Shown: positions 1 through 6,887 of the stretch, in pieces
Position numbering within the stretch: the stretch's first letter is position 1
Layout of the letters: every line of letters starts with the position of its first letter
Made by a program: the position numbers and the translations under genes
Notes under the pieces: model-generated
What the model saw: the letters and a program-made list of their open reading frames with translations, nothing else
What the model was told of the DNA's origin: nothing
The model's database searches: none
Assembly (NCBI GenBank): GCA_903924445.1
Contig: CAIYBQ010000081.1
Span: 1 to 18,197, forward strand
DNA: 18,197 nt
Direction: 5' to 3'
Origin: an uncultured Armatimonadota bacterium
Lineage (GTDB): Bacteria > Armatimonadota > Armatimonadia > Armatimonadales > Armatimonadaceae

Positions 1-143
1 GTACTTGCCAGCTTCGCACCGGGGATGACATCCATACCCGTTTTGGCAGCATCCGATGTCGCCCGCCTCAGAAAGTCACGGCGCGAAACCGGCTGCGGCT
101 TGTCGTCAGATGAACTTTGCTTCGCTTCGTCGTTATCGTTCAT
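1..143 (-). CDS. N-terminus of a Tat-exported protein (partial, runs off the window)
   Basis: Only the first 47 codons are inside the window. The reading begins MNDNDEAKQSSSDDKP and continues with SRRDFLRRATSDAAKT at about residues 20-35. SRRDFL is a standard twin-arginine motif, so the product is probably exported folded through the Tat system, often with a bound cofactor. The stretch after the motif is not very hydrophobic within the visible part, so it could also be an anchor or a ferredoxin-type subunit leader. The ATG lies 6 nt after the stop of the HIT gene, so the two are probably co-transcribed. The purine-rich stretch before the start is a weak ribosome site. The mature protein is outside the window and its function cannot be told. 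Confidence 0.72.
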   Translation of the reverse strand, partial: MNDNDEAKQSSSDDKPQPVSRRDFLRRATSDAAKTGMDVIPGAKLAS

Positions 144-149
144 CTTTGT

Positions 150-518
150 TTACCCCGGAGGCCAGGAAAGCTGGCGCCCACCCAAAATATGCGCGTGGAG
201 ATAGGGGACAGTCTGACCGCCCTCAACGCCAGTGTTCATCACCGTACGAAACCCACCCACACCAAGCCCACAGACATCCGCCGTCTTTGCGATTCCATTT
301 AGAAAGCCTGCTGCTTCCGCTGGAGTGAGCTGGCTGATGCAGCTGATATCCCGGATGCAAACCTTAGGGATAACGAGAATATGAATGGGCGCGACGGGAG
401 TGATGTCCGGGAATGCGATAACAAAGTCATCTTCATAAACCGTCTGCACGGGAATCTGACCACTGGCTATCTTTGCAAAAATGGACGATGCAACATCTGG
501 AGGAGTATCGGCTTCCAT
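150..518 (-). CDS. HIT-family (Hint-like) nucleotide hydrolase/binding protein, divergent triad
   Basis: The product is 122 residues, the normal size of Hint-type proteins, which hydrolyse nucleoside phosphoramidates and related nucleotides in the cytoplasm. The fold is clear: SSIFAKIASGQIP near the start, HILVIPK at 46-52, and the C-terminal signature GGQTV..LHAHILGGRQLSWPPG at about 100-122. The catalytic His is expected at H109 with H111 after it. Compared with the usual H-x-H-x-H, the first His is Tyr (Y107), and the His that normally follows VIPKx is Cys (C54). The substrate pocket or activity may therefore differ from classical Hint. The gene starts 19 nt after the PhnP-like gene, without a Shine-Dalgarno but with a -10-like box, and ends 6 nt before the Tat gene. 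Confidence 0.88.
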   Translation of the reverse strand: MEADTPPDVASSIFAKIASGQIPVQTVYEDDFVIAFPDITPVAPIHILVIPKVCIRDISCISQLTPAEAAGFLNGIAKTADVCGLGVGGFRTVMNTGVEGGQTVPYLHAHILGGRQLSWPPG

Positions 519-524
519 AGGATG

Positions 525-530
525 ATTCTA
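525..530 (-). promoter_or_regulatory. -10 box TAGAAT placed 6 nt before the HIT start (leaderless promoter candidate)
   Basis: On the minus strand TAGAAT (5 of 6 matches to TATAAT) is followed by exactly 6 nt and then the ATG of the HIT gene. Transcription would begin at or next to the start codon. No Shine-Dalgarno is present between the boxes, which agrees with leaderless translation. No good -35 is seen in the overlapping end of the upstream gene. Confidence 0.4.
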
Positions 531-537
531 TCGGCAA

Positions 538-1368
538 TCAAGCATCTGAATCGCTTGGACCTGCGAGGGAAATCCCGTGCTCAGACAATGTCACAATCAA
601 GCCATCATAAGCAAGTCGCCGATTTTTCGGGAGCTGCGCTTCAACGGTTCCATGCTCGAACGAATGTGACATATGCGTAATCAGTCCGAGTCGGGGAGCG
701 AGGCGATTCAGGACATCGAGGGCCTCCGGGAGGACGAAGTGGCTTGCATGCGGCTTACTGTCTGGTCGCACCGCACCTACAACCACGACATCCTTGCCTT
801 CAAACTCCGCCATCGTTTCCTCGGGAATCAGACTTACATCGGTGCAGTAGACAAAGCGATCGCCGATGACAAACGATGTGACATCTAATGAGCCGTGCAT
901 ATGCCGTGTTGCTTTTATGGTGATGCCGGCGAGGTCAATCGTTTGTCCATAGTTCAGTTCATACAGATGCAGCTGCGGCTTCCCGCCACCCGGTCCCGTG
1001 TCTTTGAAGCAGTAATCGTAGACGTGCGTGACGCGCTTTAGCGTTTGCGCAGATGCAAAAACATCCACAGGATTTCCGGAAGCAAAGGTGAACTGCCGCA
1101 GGTCATCCAAGCCATGGATGTGGTCTGCATGGGCATGGGTTAGGAGGACTGCATCGATGCTTGGGACAAACGCCGCAAGAAGCTGCAGGCGCATCTCAGG
1201 ACCACAATCGATGAGAATGCGTCCGGTGGGTGTCGTGATGAGCACCGATGGCCGTGTTCGCCGGTTACGCGGATCAGTTGAGTGACAAACCGCACAGGGA
1301 CAGGCAATCATCGGGGTACCGGTACTGGTCCCGGTACCCAAAAACGTTACTGTGAACGGAATCGCCAC
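538..1368 (-). CDS. PhnP-like metallo-beta-lactamase-fold phosphodiesterase
   Basis: The 276-residue product opens with VTFLGTGTSTGTP, followed by CPCAVC (C23, C25, C28), the extra zinc site typical of the PhnP group. The dimetal motif THAHADH is at 77-83, then HGLDDLR. Later metal ligands are probably the His in RHMHGS, the Asp in YCTDVS and the His in a C-terminal THMSHSFEH. PhnP hydrolyses the cyclic phosphate of phosphoribosyl 1,2-cyclic phosphate. Relatives act on other cyclic or oligonucleotide phosphodiesters, and no phn genes are nearby, so the substrate is open. The start is GTG: the conserved beta strand begins five residues in and the SDR stop lies 3 nt upstream. It sits between the SDR and HIT genes on the same strand. 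Confidence 0.85.
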   Translation of the reverse strand: MAIPFTVTFLGTGTSTGTPMIACPCAVCHSTDPRNRRTRPSVLITTPTGRILIDCGPEMRLQLLAAFVPSIDAVLLTHAHADHIHGLDDLRQFTFASGNPVDVFASAQTLKRVTHVYDYCFKDTGPGGGKPQLHLYELNYGQTIDLAGITIKATRHMHGSLDVTSFVIGDRFVYCTDVSLIPEETMAEFEGKDVVVVGAVRPDSKPHASHFVLPEALDVLNRLAPRLGLITHMSHSFEHGTVEAQLPKNRRLAYDGLIVTLSEHGISLAGPSDSDA

Positions 1369-1371
1369 CCG

Positions 1372-2118
1372 CTAGCGCATCGCCAATGTGCCACCATCTA
1401 CATCGTAGTCGGCACCGGTAATAAACGATGCTTCTTCCGAGCAGAGGTAGTGCACCATCGATGCGATTTCTGATGTCTTTCCCATCCGGCCCATTGGCTG
1501 CGCGCCGCTGAGCTCAGCCAGCTTTTCAGCTTCCTGTCCGGGGTAGTTTTTGGCCAGATAGGCATCCACGAACGGCGTATGCACTCGCGCCGGGCAGACG
1601 CAGTTGCAGCGGATTCCCTGATGGATGTAATCCTGCGCGATGGACTTCGTCATCATCAGGACAGCACCCTTTGTCGCGCTGTAGGCAAACCGCTCGGCAA
1701 GGCTGACTTTAGCCGCAATTGAGCAGATATTGACGATGGCTCCCGAGCGACCCGTGTCTGTCAGACGCTGGATGACTTGCTGGCAGCAGAGAAAGACGCC
1801 ACGCGCATTCACACCCATCAGCTGGTCAAATTTCTCAGGCGTAGTGCCAAGAATATTGCCAACAAATCCGATTCCAGCGGAACAAACGAGAATGTCGATT
1901 GGAGCAATTTCATCGATCGCAGTAAAGGCGTCGGCAACTGACTCAGGATTACTGACATCTGTCGGGATAATCCTAAACGGAAAGCCATCCCGTGCATTGA
2001 GATCGAGGACGGTAACCCGTGCACCGAACTCAGCAAGACGCTCGACAATCGCTTGTCCGATGCCACTTGCACCACCGGTTACAACTGCATGTTTGCCATC
2101 GAGGCGAAGTGCACTCAT
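1372..2118 (-). CDS. NAD-type short-chain dehydrogenase, probable 2-keto-3-deoxy-L-fuconate dehydrogenase type
   Basis: A classical 248-residue SDR, probably cytoplasmic. The cofactor loop TGGASGIG is at 14-21 and an Asp at the end of beta 2 (VTVLDL, D39) indicates NAD(H) rather than NADP(H). The usual NNAG is CSAG (79-82). The catalytic residues are S133, Y146 and K150 (YSATK). The substrate loop CPARVHTPFVDAYLAKNYPG and the end ITGADYDVDGG resemble SDRs from L-fucose/L-rhamnose-type oxidative clusters. The ATG overlaps the stop of the FAH gene as ATGA, with a strong GAGGTGG ribosome site, so the two are translationally coupled. This pairing supports oxidation of a 2-keto-3-deoxy sugar acid to a 2,4-diketo acid, which the FAH enzyme would cleave. 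The exact sugar is inferred, not shown. Confidence 0.86.
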   Translation of the reverse strand: MSALRLDGKHAVVTGGASGIGQAIVERLAEFGARVTVLDLNARDGFPFRIIPTDVSNPESVADAFTAIDEIAPIDILVCSAGIGFVGNILGTTPEKFDQLMGVNARGVFLCCQQVIQRLTDTGRSGAIVNICSIAAKVSLAERFAYSATKGAVLMMTKSIAQDYIHQGIRCNCVCPARVHTPFVDAYLAKNYPGQEAEKLAELSGAQPMGRMGKTSEIASMVHYLCSEEASFITGADYDVDGGTLAMR

Positions 2119-2921
2119 GCCACCACCTCGCTGACACAGGTGTTGCGGAGCACGCCGATTCCCTCGATGTCAATCTCGCAGACATCGCCTGGGTTCAACC
2201 AGCGCTTCGGTGTACGTCCCATTCCTACGCCTTCAGGAGTTCCGGTCAGGATGACGGTTCCCGGAAGAAGAGTTAGGCCCTGGGAAAGGTAGCTGATGAT
2301 GTGGCGGACATTGAAGATCATGTCCGATGTATGGCTGGACTGAAGTGTCTCGCCATTAATGCGGGTCGAGATTGCCAGGTTGTTTGGATCCGGGATTTCA
2401 TCGGTGCTGACAATACATGGACCGAGTGGCGAGAATGTGTCAAACGACTTCCCGCGTGCCCATTGCTTGTCTAGGCGAAGCTGCCAGTCACGCGCAGAGA
2501 CATCATTGCAGCACGTGTAGCCGCAGACGTAATCAAGCGCATCCTCTTCAGATACATGCTTCGCACGCTTGCCAATAACGATCGCGAGCTCACACTCGTA
2601 GTCAACTTCATCGGAGATGGCGGGAAGCTCGATGTTGGCAGCTGGGTCCAGCAGCGTGGATGTCGCCTTGATAAAGAGCAGGGGCCGCTCTGGCACGGGC
2701 ATCCCACTCTCTTCGGCGTGACGCTTATAGTTGAGGCCAATGCACAAAATGTTCACTGGAACAACGGGTGCGAGGAGCGAAGCAACCTGAGCGATTTCCC
2801 CCGTTTCGGTTCCACCGTTCCAGAGAGCATCTGAAAGCACACGTGCAGAGGTCAAAGAGGCATCTGTCGCGATGCCATGCAGGGTTTCCCCAGCTTGGGT
2901 CAGAAATCGAATGATACGCAT
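2115..2921 (-). CDS. Fumarylacetoacetate hydrolase-family enzyme, probable 2,4-diketo-3-deoxy sugar-acid hydrolase
   Basis: The 268-residue product carries the FAH-fold signatures: IGLNYKRHAEE (61-71), the metal-binding DYECELAIVIG with E109 and E111, NDVSARDWQ with D140, GKSFDTFSPLGP (158-168) and TGTPEGVG near the end. Family members cleave or decarboxylate beta-diketo acids using Mg/Mn. Coupling to a downstream NAD-type SDR points to the diketo-deoxy-L-fuconate/rhamnonate branch, yielding pyruvate and a hydroxy acid such as lactate. Other FAH-family roles, for example acylpyruvate hydrolase or oxaloacetate decarboxylase, remain possible. No dehydratase, sugar dehydrogenase or transporter lies in the window. 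The gene starts 31 nt after the transglutaminase and has its own promoter candidate. Confidence 0.87.
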   Translation of the reverse strand: MRIIRFLTQAGETLHGIATDASLTSARVLSDALWNGGTETGEIAQVASLLAPVVPVNILCIGLNYKRHAEESGMPVPERPLLFIKATSTLLDPAANIELPAISDEVDYECELAIVIGKRAKHVSEEDALDYVCGYTCCNDVSARDWQLRLDKQWARGKSFDTFSPLGPCIVSTDEIPDPNNLAISTRINGETLQSSHTSDMIFNVRHIISYLSQGLTLLPGTVILTGTPEGVGMGRTPKRWLNPGDVCEIDIEGIGVLRNTCVSEVVA

Positions 2922-2927
2922 GCGCCA

Positions 2928-2956
2928 AGTCTAGCACTAACGCCTGCCGGATTCAA
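2928..2956 (-). promoter_or_regulatory. Leaderless promoter candidate for the FAH-SDR operon
   Basis: On the minus strand TTGAAT (2956-2951) and TAGACT (2933-2928) are separated by 17 nt. The -10 is followed by 6 nt and then the ATG at 2921, so the transcript would start at the start codon itself. No Shine-Dalgarno is present. The -35 overlaps the transglutaminase stop codon. Confidence 0.5.
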
Positions 2957-4872
2957 TGTTTCCGGGTTCGCTTACGCAATGCTCGGAGGTTGTCTATGAT
3001 GTTTACATCAAGGGATGCGTTTCCATAGCGGCACTGCTCATAGAGAAGGATAAATGTCCGAACATCGTCACGGATTGCTTCATCCATACCATTGACATGC
3101 GCGTTGAAGTGATGAACCAGCGTTTCGTTACCGACGTTTGGAATGCCAAGTTTGCGGCAGAGGCCGTTGTATTCACGCAGAAAGTCGCCAAAGCGCTTGT
3201 CTGTGACATCTAGACTCTTTTGGCGTTTACGCTTTACATAGAATGAAATGCCCAGAATGACGGCGACAAACCCGGCAGGCACAGCGACAAATGCCAGATT
3301 GCCACGTTCCAGCTCTGCCCTTAGTGCCCGGATAGCATCCGTGATTCGTTCCCACTGCCTCGAAAGCCAGGAAACGCTGTCCGCATCACCCGATGGCAGA
3401 CCAGCTGCAGGTGTCGCTTCGATCAAAACCCAGCCCTTCTGAGGGACATGGACTTCTGCCCACGCATGAGCATCCCGTCCGCGCACAGTGATGCCATCCC
3501 CAGCAGGTTCATGCGCGAAAAAGCCGCTCACCAGCCTTGCGGGATAGCCCAGATGCCGAAGAATCATCACCGTTGCGCTCGCAAAGTAGGCGCAATGTGC
3601 ATCCTCGCCGGGAGAATCCAAAAAGGATGCAAGAGCATCACCCGGGTTGGGCGAGAAGTTTAGTGAGTATGCGTGCTCGCTCTGCAGCGCGGCCACGACG
3701 GCATTGGCAGTTTCAAGTGTGTAGCCAGCATCAATGCCATTACGCGCAACAAAGCGCTCAAGAGGACCCGTCAGGTCATCGGGGATGTCTAGGGCTGCTT
3801 CCTGCTGAACAATGGATTCCGCACCGAGAACAGTTTCCTGTGGGCGTTTGGCATCGGGTCTGGCGATGGTGATTGCGTACTCGGATGACGCATCTGGGCC
3901 CGTGATCACAGGACCGCTTTCTTCTGGGGCCCAAGCGATATTTGAATCGACATCCGCGACGATACCCGTTGTTTCCGCCGGCATGTAGACAACACGTTCC
4001 GATCCATCGAAGCGCAGAATCTTGATCGTATCTAAATCAGCTCCCAAAGTGAACTTTGCGGGCAGCGGTGCCATCCGGCGAAAGGTCATCGGGGGTCCCC
4101 ATGCGCCTGAAACGTAAGATGTATAAGCCGCCTGCCGGAGGTAGAGAGGCGTCTTTGATTGCACCTGGAGGACCCGGGCGGTGCTGCCGGCATCGCCAAA
4201 TGTGGGCCCAAGCTGAGGCTGTTCGATCCCGCGCGACCCTGATGCACCGGATGGCCTGACATCCAGCATTTTGTTGCCAAGCTCGTAGATAAAGTCTTTG
4301 TTGACAGTTATCAGGGTGGACGTACCTGCGAATGCGATCACAAAGCCGATGGCGCCAAGAAGCTGCCAGCGGAATGAACGGAATGTGGGTTTGACATCGA
4401 TGTTATTCACACCGAGCAGCACGCCGATGATCAACGGGAGGATGGCTGCGGCGACTTTTCCCTGCATCGAAAATGTGTTTGTGATGCCGGTTGCGGTCAC
4501 AACAATACCAATCATGACCAGGAGCGCGCTTCGCCTTGGGTCATGTTGGCGATACGCGAGGGCGTTGACGAAGGTCCCGGCGAGGGACGCCTGCATGAGG
4601 AGGTTGCGGGGGCGGGCGGGACCGATTTGAAGAAGCTCCATCGGGGATGTATCCGGCGTTGTCAGAGCACCAGCCATTGTCAATGCCGCCGCCGCAATCC
4701 ACATCCAAAGTCCGGCCTTCCACTGTGGCCGCACAAAGCAGGCAACGAGAGAGAGGCACGCGATACCGATTGGTTGCGGAAGCCAGCCAGCAACACTGAT
4801 TACACCAATCGCAGTCAAGAAGACCCCGATGTTTATCAGGACGACGGTGGATGTCGCGACGCGGCTAGGCAT
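2953..4872 (-). CDS. TgpA-type integral membrane transglutaminase-like protein
   Basis: The product is 639 residues from the chosen start. A run of hydrophobic segments fills about residues 9-190 (roughly seven helices), then an extracytoplasmic transglutaminase core, one more helix at about 527-546 and a basic cytoplasmic tail. The core holds Cys427 (EDAHCAYFASA), His469 (GRDAHAWAEV) and an acidic third residue E485 (WVLIEATP). This is the DUF3488-transglutaminase layout of TgpA-like proteins, thought to act on peptides or proteins at the envelope; the substrate is unknown. An in-frame ATG 45 nt further upstream exists, but the ATG at 4872 has a GAGGTG ribosome site at a 7-nt spacing, overlaps the DUF58 stop by only 8 nt and starts directly before the first helix. 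Confidence 0.88.
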   Translation of the reverse strand: MPSRVATSTVVLINIGVFLTAIGVISVAGWLPQPIGIACLSLVACFVRPQWKAGLWMWIAAAALTMAGALTTPDTSPMELLQIGPARPRNLLMQASLAGTFVNALAYRQHDPRRSALLVMIGIVVTATGITNTFSMQGKVAAAILPLIIGVLLGVNNIDVKPTFRSFRWQLLGAIGFVIAFAGTSTLITVNKDFIYELGNKMLDVRPSGASGSRGIEQPQLGPTFGDAGSTARVLQVQSKTPLYLRQAAYTSYVSGAWGPPMTFRRMAPLPAKFTLGADLDTIKILRFDGSERVVYMPAETTGIVADVDSNIAWAPEESGPVITGPDASSEYAITIARPDAKRPQETVLGAESIVQQEAALDIPDDLTGPLERFVARNGIDAGYTLETANAVVAALQSEHAYSLNFSPNPGDALASFLDSPGEDAHCAYFASATVMILRHLGYPARLVSGFFAHEPAGDGITVRGRDAHAWAEVHVPQKGWVLIEATPAAGLPSGDADSVSWLSRQWERITDAIRALRAELERGNLAFVAVPAGFVAVILGISFYVKRKRQKSLDVTDKRFGDFLREYNGLCRKLGIPNVGNETLVHHFNAHVNGMDEAIRDDVRTFILLYEQCRYGNASLDVNIIDNLRALRKRTRKH

Positions 4873-6094
4873 CCAGCTGCACCTCGGTTGCGATTCCATC
4901 CAGATCTGCAATGACACAAAGACGCTGACGATGCTGCAAACCAGTATCTGACTTGTACTGCTCTGGAATCAGTGTGAACACAATCGCATCGTCCACTGGA
5001 ATTATCGGCTGGGGGACTTTGTCGAGAAACGCGGGTGGTGTCTCAAAATGGCAGATGCTTGCAAATGCCTGGGCGATGTCATCTTGGTTATGCAGCTTTG
5101 TAAAGCTTTGCCGCTGGCTGGTGATGGATGCAATACGCTGACCATCCTTGAGCAAAGACAGCACGCTGGCATAGGCGAGAGAAACCAGTGCTTCGAATTC
5201 TGGAATCGGGAGTGGCTCCCGAATACCCCGGCCTGACCAGTGTTGCCACTTTGAGACTGTGGCGACGACGCAGCGCTCATCCACGATGATGTGAACGCCA
5301 TCGATGGCGCCCTTTTGTGCAACGCGAACCTGCAGGGCTGGCTGCGATGTTGCGGCTGATCTGCTGGATGCCCGCCAGTCAATGCGGTTGCTTGGATCGC
5401 CTGGGGTATGTGTACGTGTGACATCCAGGCCGGTGGTCATCGTATTGCTGCGTGCGGTTTGAGCAGCAATCCAGTCGTTTGAAACAGACCTTGCAGTAAG
5501 AACGGTTTGTGTCTCAGGGATGCCTGGGAGGATACAGATCTGTACTTGCGAAGGGATTATTCGCGACCTAGCGATAAGACCAAACGGTCCAGGGCGGCTG
5601 ACACGGATGGCTGGAATTTGCCACTTGCCACGGAAGCGACCGATGAGGCTCATTTTGACAATGCCAGGTTCTGTCTCAGGAAATCCTTCATCGTGTGTGG
5701 CAACCAGAGCAAGCGGAAGCTTTTCGAAATGAAGGAGGCTGTTTGCAGACAGTGCTGATGTGGTGGCAGAAAGGGTAACGCCTTGTCCTGTTTGCAGCGT
5801 GACGCTGCCGCTGAGCGTGGCCATGTCCTTCATTGGGATGAGTTTTGCGATGAAGTCAGGCAACCAGATGCAGTTGATGGCGGTCGCGAGTATCCAGGTT
5901 TGGATATCAAAGGACCAGAACATCGTGAACGACAGGTTTGCGATTGCCGTACTGGCGAGGAACCATCGTCCATTTTTGGTGAAGCTATGGTGGTAGATGT
6001 GCCATGCAAGCTTTGCAAGGCGATAGGGGTAGTAGGGGTGTTGGTCGATATCCTGTGAGCCAGGGTAGCCAACCATGATTTCCCACAGCGTCAT
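4865..6094 (-). CDS. DUF58 family membrane-anchored protein (partner of the TgpA-like transglutaminase)
   Basis: The 409-residue product has two likely membrane segments at about 44-60 and 64-78 followed by a long soluble part. The DUF58 signature is at about 227-246: a threonine/histidine-rich strand, then PGDPSNRIDWRASSRS. DUF58 proteins carry a von Willebrand A-like domain; here the strand ends HIIVDERC, so the usual metal-site DxSxS is not kept. DUF58 genes usually sit between a MoxR AAA+ gene and a transglutaminase gene. Here the transglutaminase follows with an 8-nt overlap but no MoxR gene precedes it. A terminator and a -10-like box lie directly upstream, so this pair is probably its own transcript. 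Function is inferred to be envelope-associated. Confidence 0.83.
   Translation of the reverse strand: MTLWEIMVGYPGSQDIDQHPYYPYRLAKLAWHIYHHSFTKNGRWFLASTAIANLSFTMFWSFDIQTWILATAINCIWLPDFIAKLIPMKDMATLSGSVTLQTGQGVTLSATTSALSANSLLHFEKLPLALVATHDEGFPETEPGIVKMSLIGRFRGKWQIPAIRVSRPGPFGLIARSRIIPSQVQICILPGIPETQTVLTARSVSNDWIAAQTARSNTMTTGLDVTRTHTPGDPSNRIDWRASSRSAATSQPALQVRVAQKGAIDGVHIIVDERCVVATVSKWQHWSGRGIREPLPIPEFEALVSLAYASVLSLLKDGQRIASITSQRQSFTKLHNQDDIAQAFASICHFETPPAFLDKVPQPIIPVDDAIVFTLIPEQYKSDTGLQHRQRLCVIADLDGIATEVQLDA
4880..4885 (-). promoter_or_regulatory. Ribosome binding site that fixes the transglutaminase start
   Basis: GAGGTG on the minus strand lies 7 nt before the ATG at 4872. No comparable site precedes the upstream in-frame ATGs at 4917 or 4899, which would overlap the DUF58 gene by 53 or 35 nt. 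Confidence 0.6.
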
Positions 6095-6100
6095 GGCGGA

Positions 6101-6106
6101 ATCGTA
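6101..6106 (-). promoter_or_regulatory. -10 box TACGAT placed 6 nt before the DUF58 start (leaderless promoter candidate)
   Basis: On the minus strand TACGAT (4 of 6 to consensus) is followed by TCCGCC and the ATG at 6094. A terminator ends just upstream, so a promoter must lie in this short gap or within the terminator. There is no Shine-Dalgarno. No convincing -35 is seen. Confidence 0.42.
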
Positions 6107-6110
6107 CCGT

Positions 6111-6146
6111 TAAATAGAAACCTGCCCCGAGTTGAAACGGGGCAGG
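6111..6146 (-). terminator. Rho-independent terminator of the zinc-ribbon gene
   Basis: Read on the minus strand, CCTGCCCC (6146-6139), a 10-nt loop and GGGGCAGG (6128-6121) form a perfect 8-bp GC-rich stem, followed by TTTCTATTTA (6120-6111). It lies 28 nt after the stop of the zinc-ribbon gene and separates it from the DUF58 gene. Confidence 0.85.
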
Positions 6147-6173
6147 GTGTGATTCCAGGAGAGAAACGGTTAC

Positions 6174-6830
6174 CTATGCAGCATCCGTCATCGAACGCAG
6201 ACCGGTACGATCAGCGCCGCGCCGAGCGAACGGGTTGCTGAGAGGCTTACCGGCATCGACTGCAGCTTCTTCCTGTGCCAGCTGTTCATTACTGACGAGC
6301 AAGACATGTGCCGTAAGGCGGGCGAAGCGCTCTGCTTCTGTTCTTGCACGCTTTGGCATCGGAGTTCCGGTCTCGTGGAGGTACTGAACCGCCATTCGGA
6401 TGCGGCGAAGCATCAACCATCCGGTCTTCTGGGTAACTCCCAGAAGCTCCTTCAAGTCATAGGAACTCACTCCACCACGCTGGTTAGCAACCATCCAAAG
6501 GACAGCAAGCCAGTCACCGATCAGGATCGGCGAGTCTTCCAGCAGCGTATCGCGGCGGGCTGAGAACTGTTTCCGGCAGCGTGGATCGCGGCATTTCCAG
6601 ATCTGTCGGGTTGACAAGAATCCAGGGTCTTCCGCTCCACAGTGTATACATTTGATACCATCCGGCCACCTCAGCCATGCAAAGACTGATAGTGAATAAA
6701 GTTGATCTTGGAACTGTTGAATCGCTTCCGTGGTATTGGCAGGAAGAACAGGTTTTGTTCCACCATGCTTCGTCCCGACGGGGTCAATGGGTGTTCGCTT
6801 TTTTGGTCTGGTAGTTGTTAGTATCGACAC
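6174..6830 (-). CDS. Stand-alone IS1595-type zinc-ribbon/HTH protein lacking the transposase catalytic domain
   Basis: The 218-residue product has a basic start (TTTRPKKRTP), then a region that matches the N-terminal half of IS1595/ISXO2-group transposases. FAWLRWPDGIKCIHCG leads into a zinc ribbon with C61, C64, C80 and C85, then KQFSARRDTLLEDSPI, LAVLWMVANQRGGVSS and an HTH-like ELLGVTQKTGWLMLRRIRMAV (about 128-148). In transposases this binds the element ends and is followed by a DDE nuclease domain. Here the DDE domain is absent; residues 150-218 are an unrelated charged tail. The gene has its own terminator, a leader hairpin and no terminal repeats, so it looks like a maintained DNA-binding gene rather than a fresh fragment. 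The start is GTG with AGGAGAG 10 nt upstream. A regulatory role is inferred. Confidence 0.78.
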   Translation of the reverse strand: MSILTTTRPKKRTPIDPVGTKHGGTKPVLPANTTEAIQQFQDQLYSLSVFAWLRWPDGIKCIHCGAEDPGFLSTRQIWKCRDPRCRKQFSARRDTLLEDSPILIGDWLAVLWMVANQRGGVSSYDLKELLGVTQKTGWLMLRRIRMAVQYLHETGTPMPKRARTEAERFARLTAHVLLVSNEQLAQEEAAVDAGKPLSNPFARRGADRTGLRSMTDAA

Positions 6831-6841
6831 CGTTTGTCTTC

Positions 6842-6872
6842 TCTCCTGTCAGGTTCGGCGGCCTGACGGAGA
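6842..6872 (-). promoter_or_regulatory. Leader hairpin hiding the Shine-Dalgarno of the zinc-ribbon gene
   Basis: An 11-bp stem with one bulged base is formed by TCTCC-t-GTCAGG (6842-6853) and CCTGACGGAGA (6862-6872) around an 8-nt loop. On the minus-strand transcript the 3' arm contains AGGAGAG (6847-6841), the only Shine-Dalgarno for the GTG at 6830. Folding would block ribosome access, so the stem may regulate translation. It lacks a T-tract and is unlikely to be a terminator. Confidence 0.5.
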
Positions 6873-6887
6873 AGAGTGACGCAAGAA

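Noticed and set aside
2953..4917. Longer transglutaminase start at 4917
   Set aside because: It overlaps DUF58 by 53 nt and has no ribosome site, whereas the ATG at 4872 has GAGGTG at 7 nt and directly precedes the first membrane helix.
6174..6830. Complete insertion sequence
   Set aside because: No DDE domain, no terminal inverted repeats and no target duplication can be seen around the gene; a terminator and a structured leader border it.
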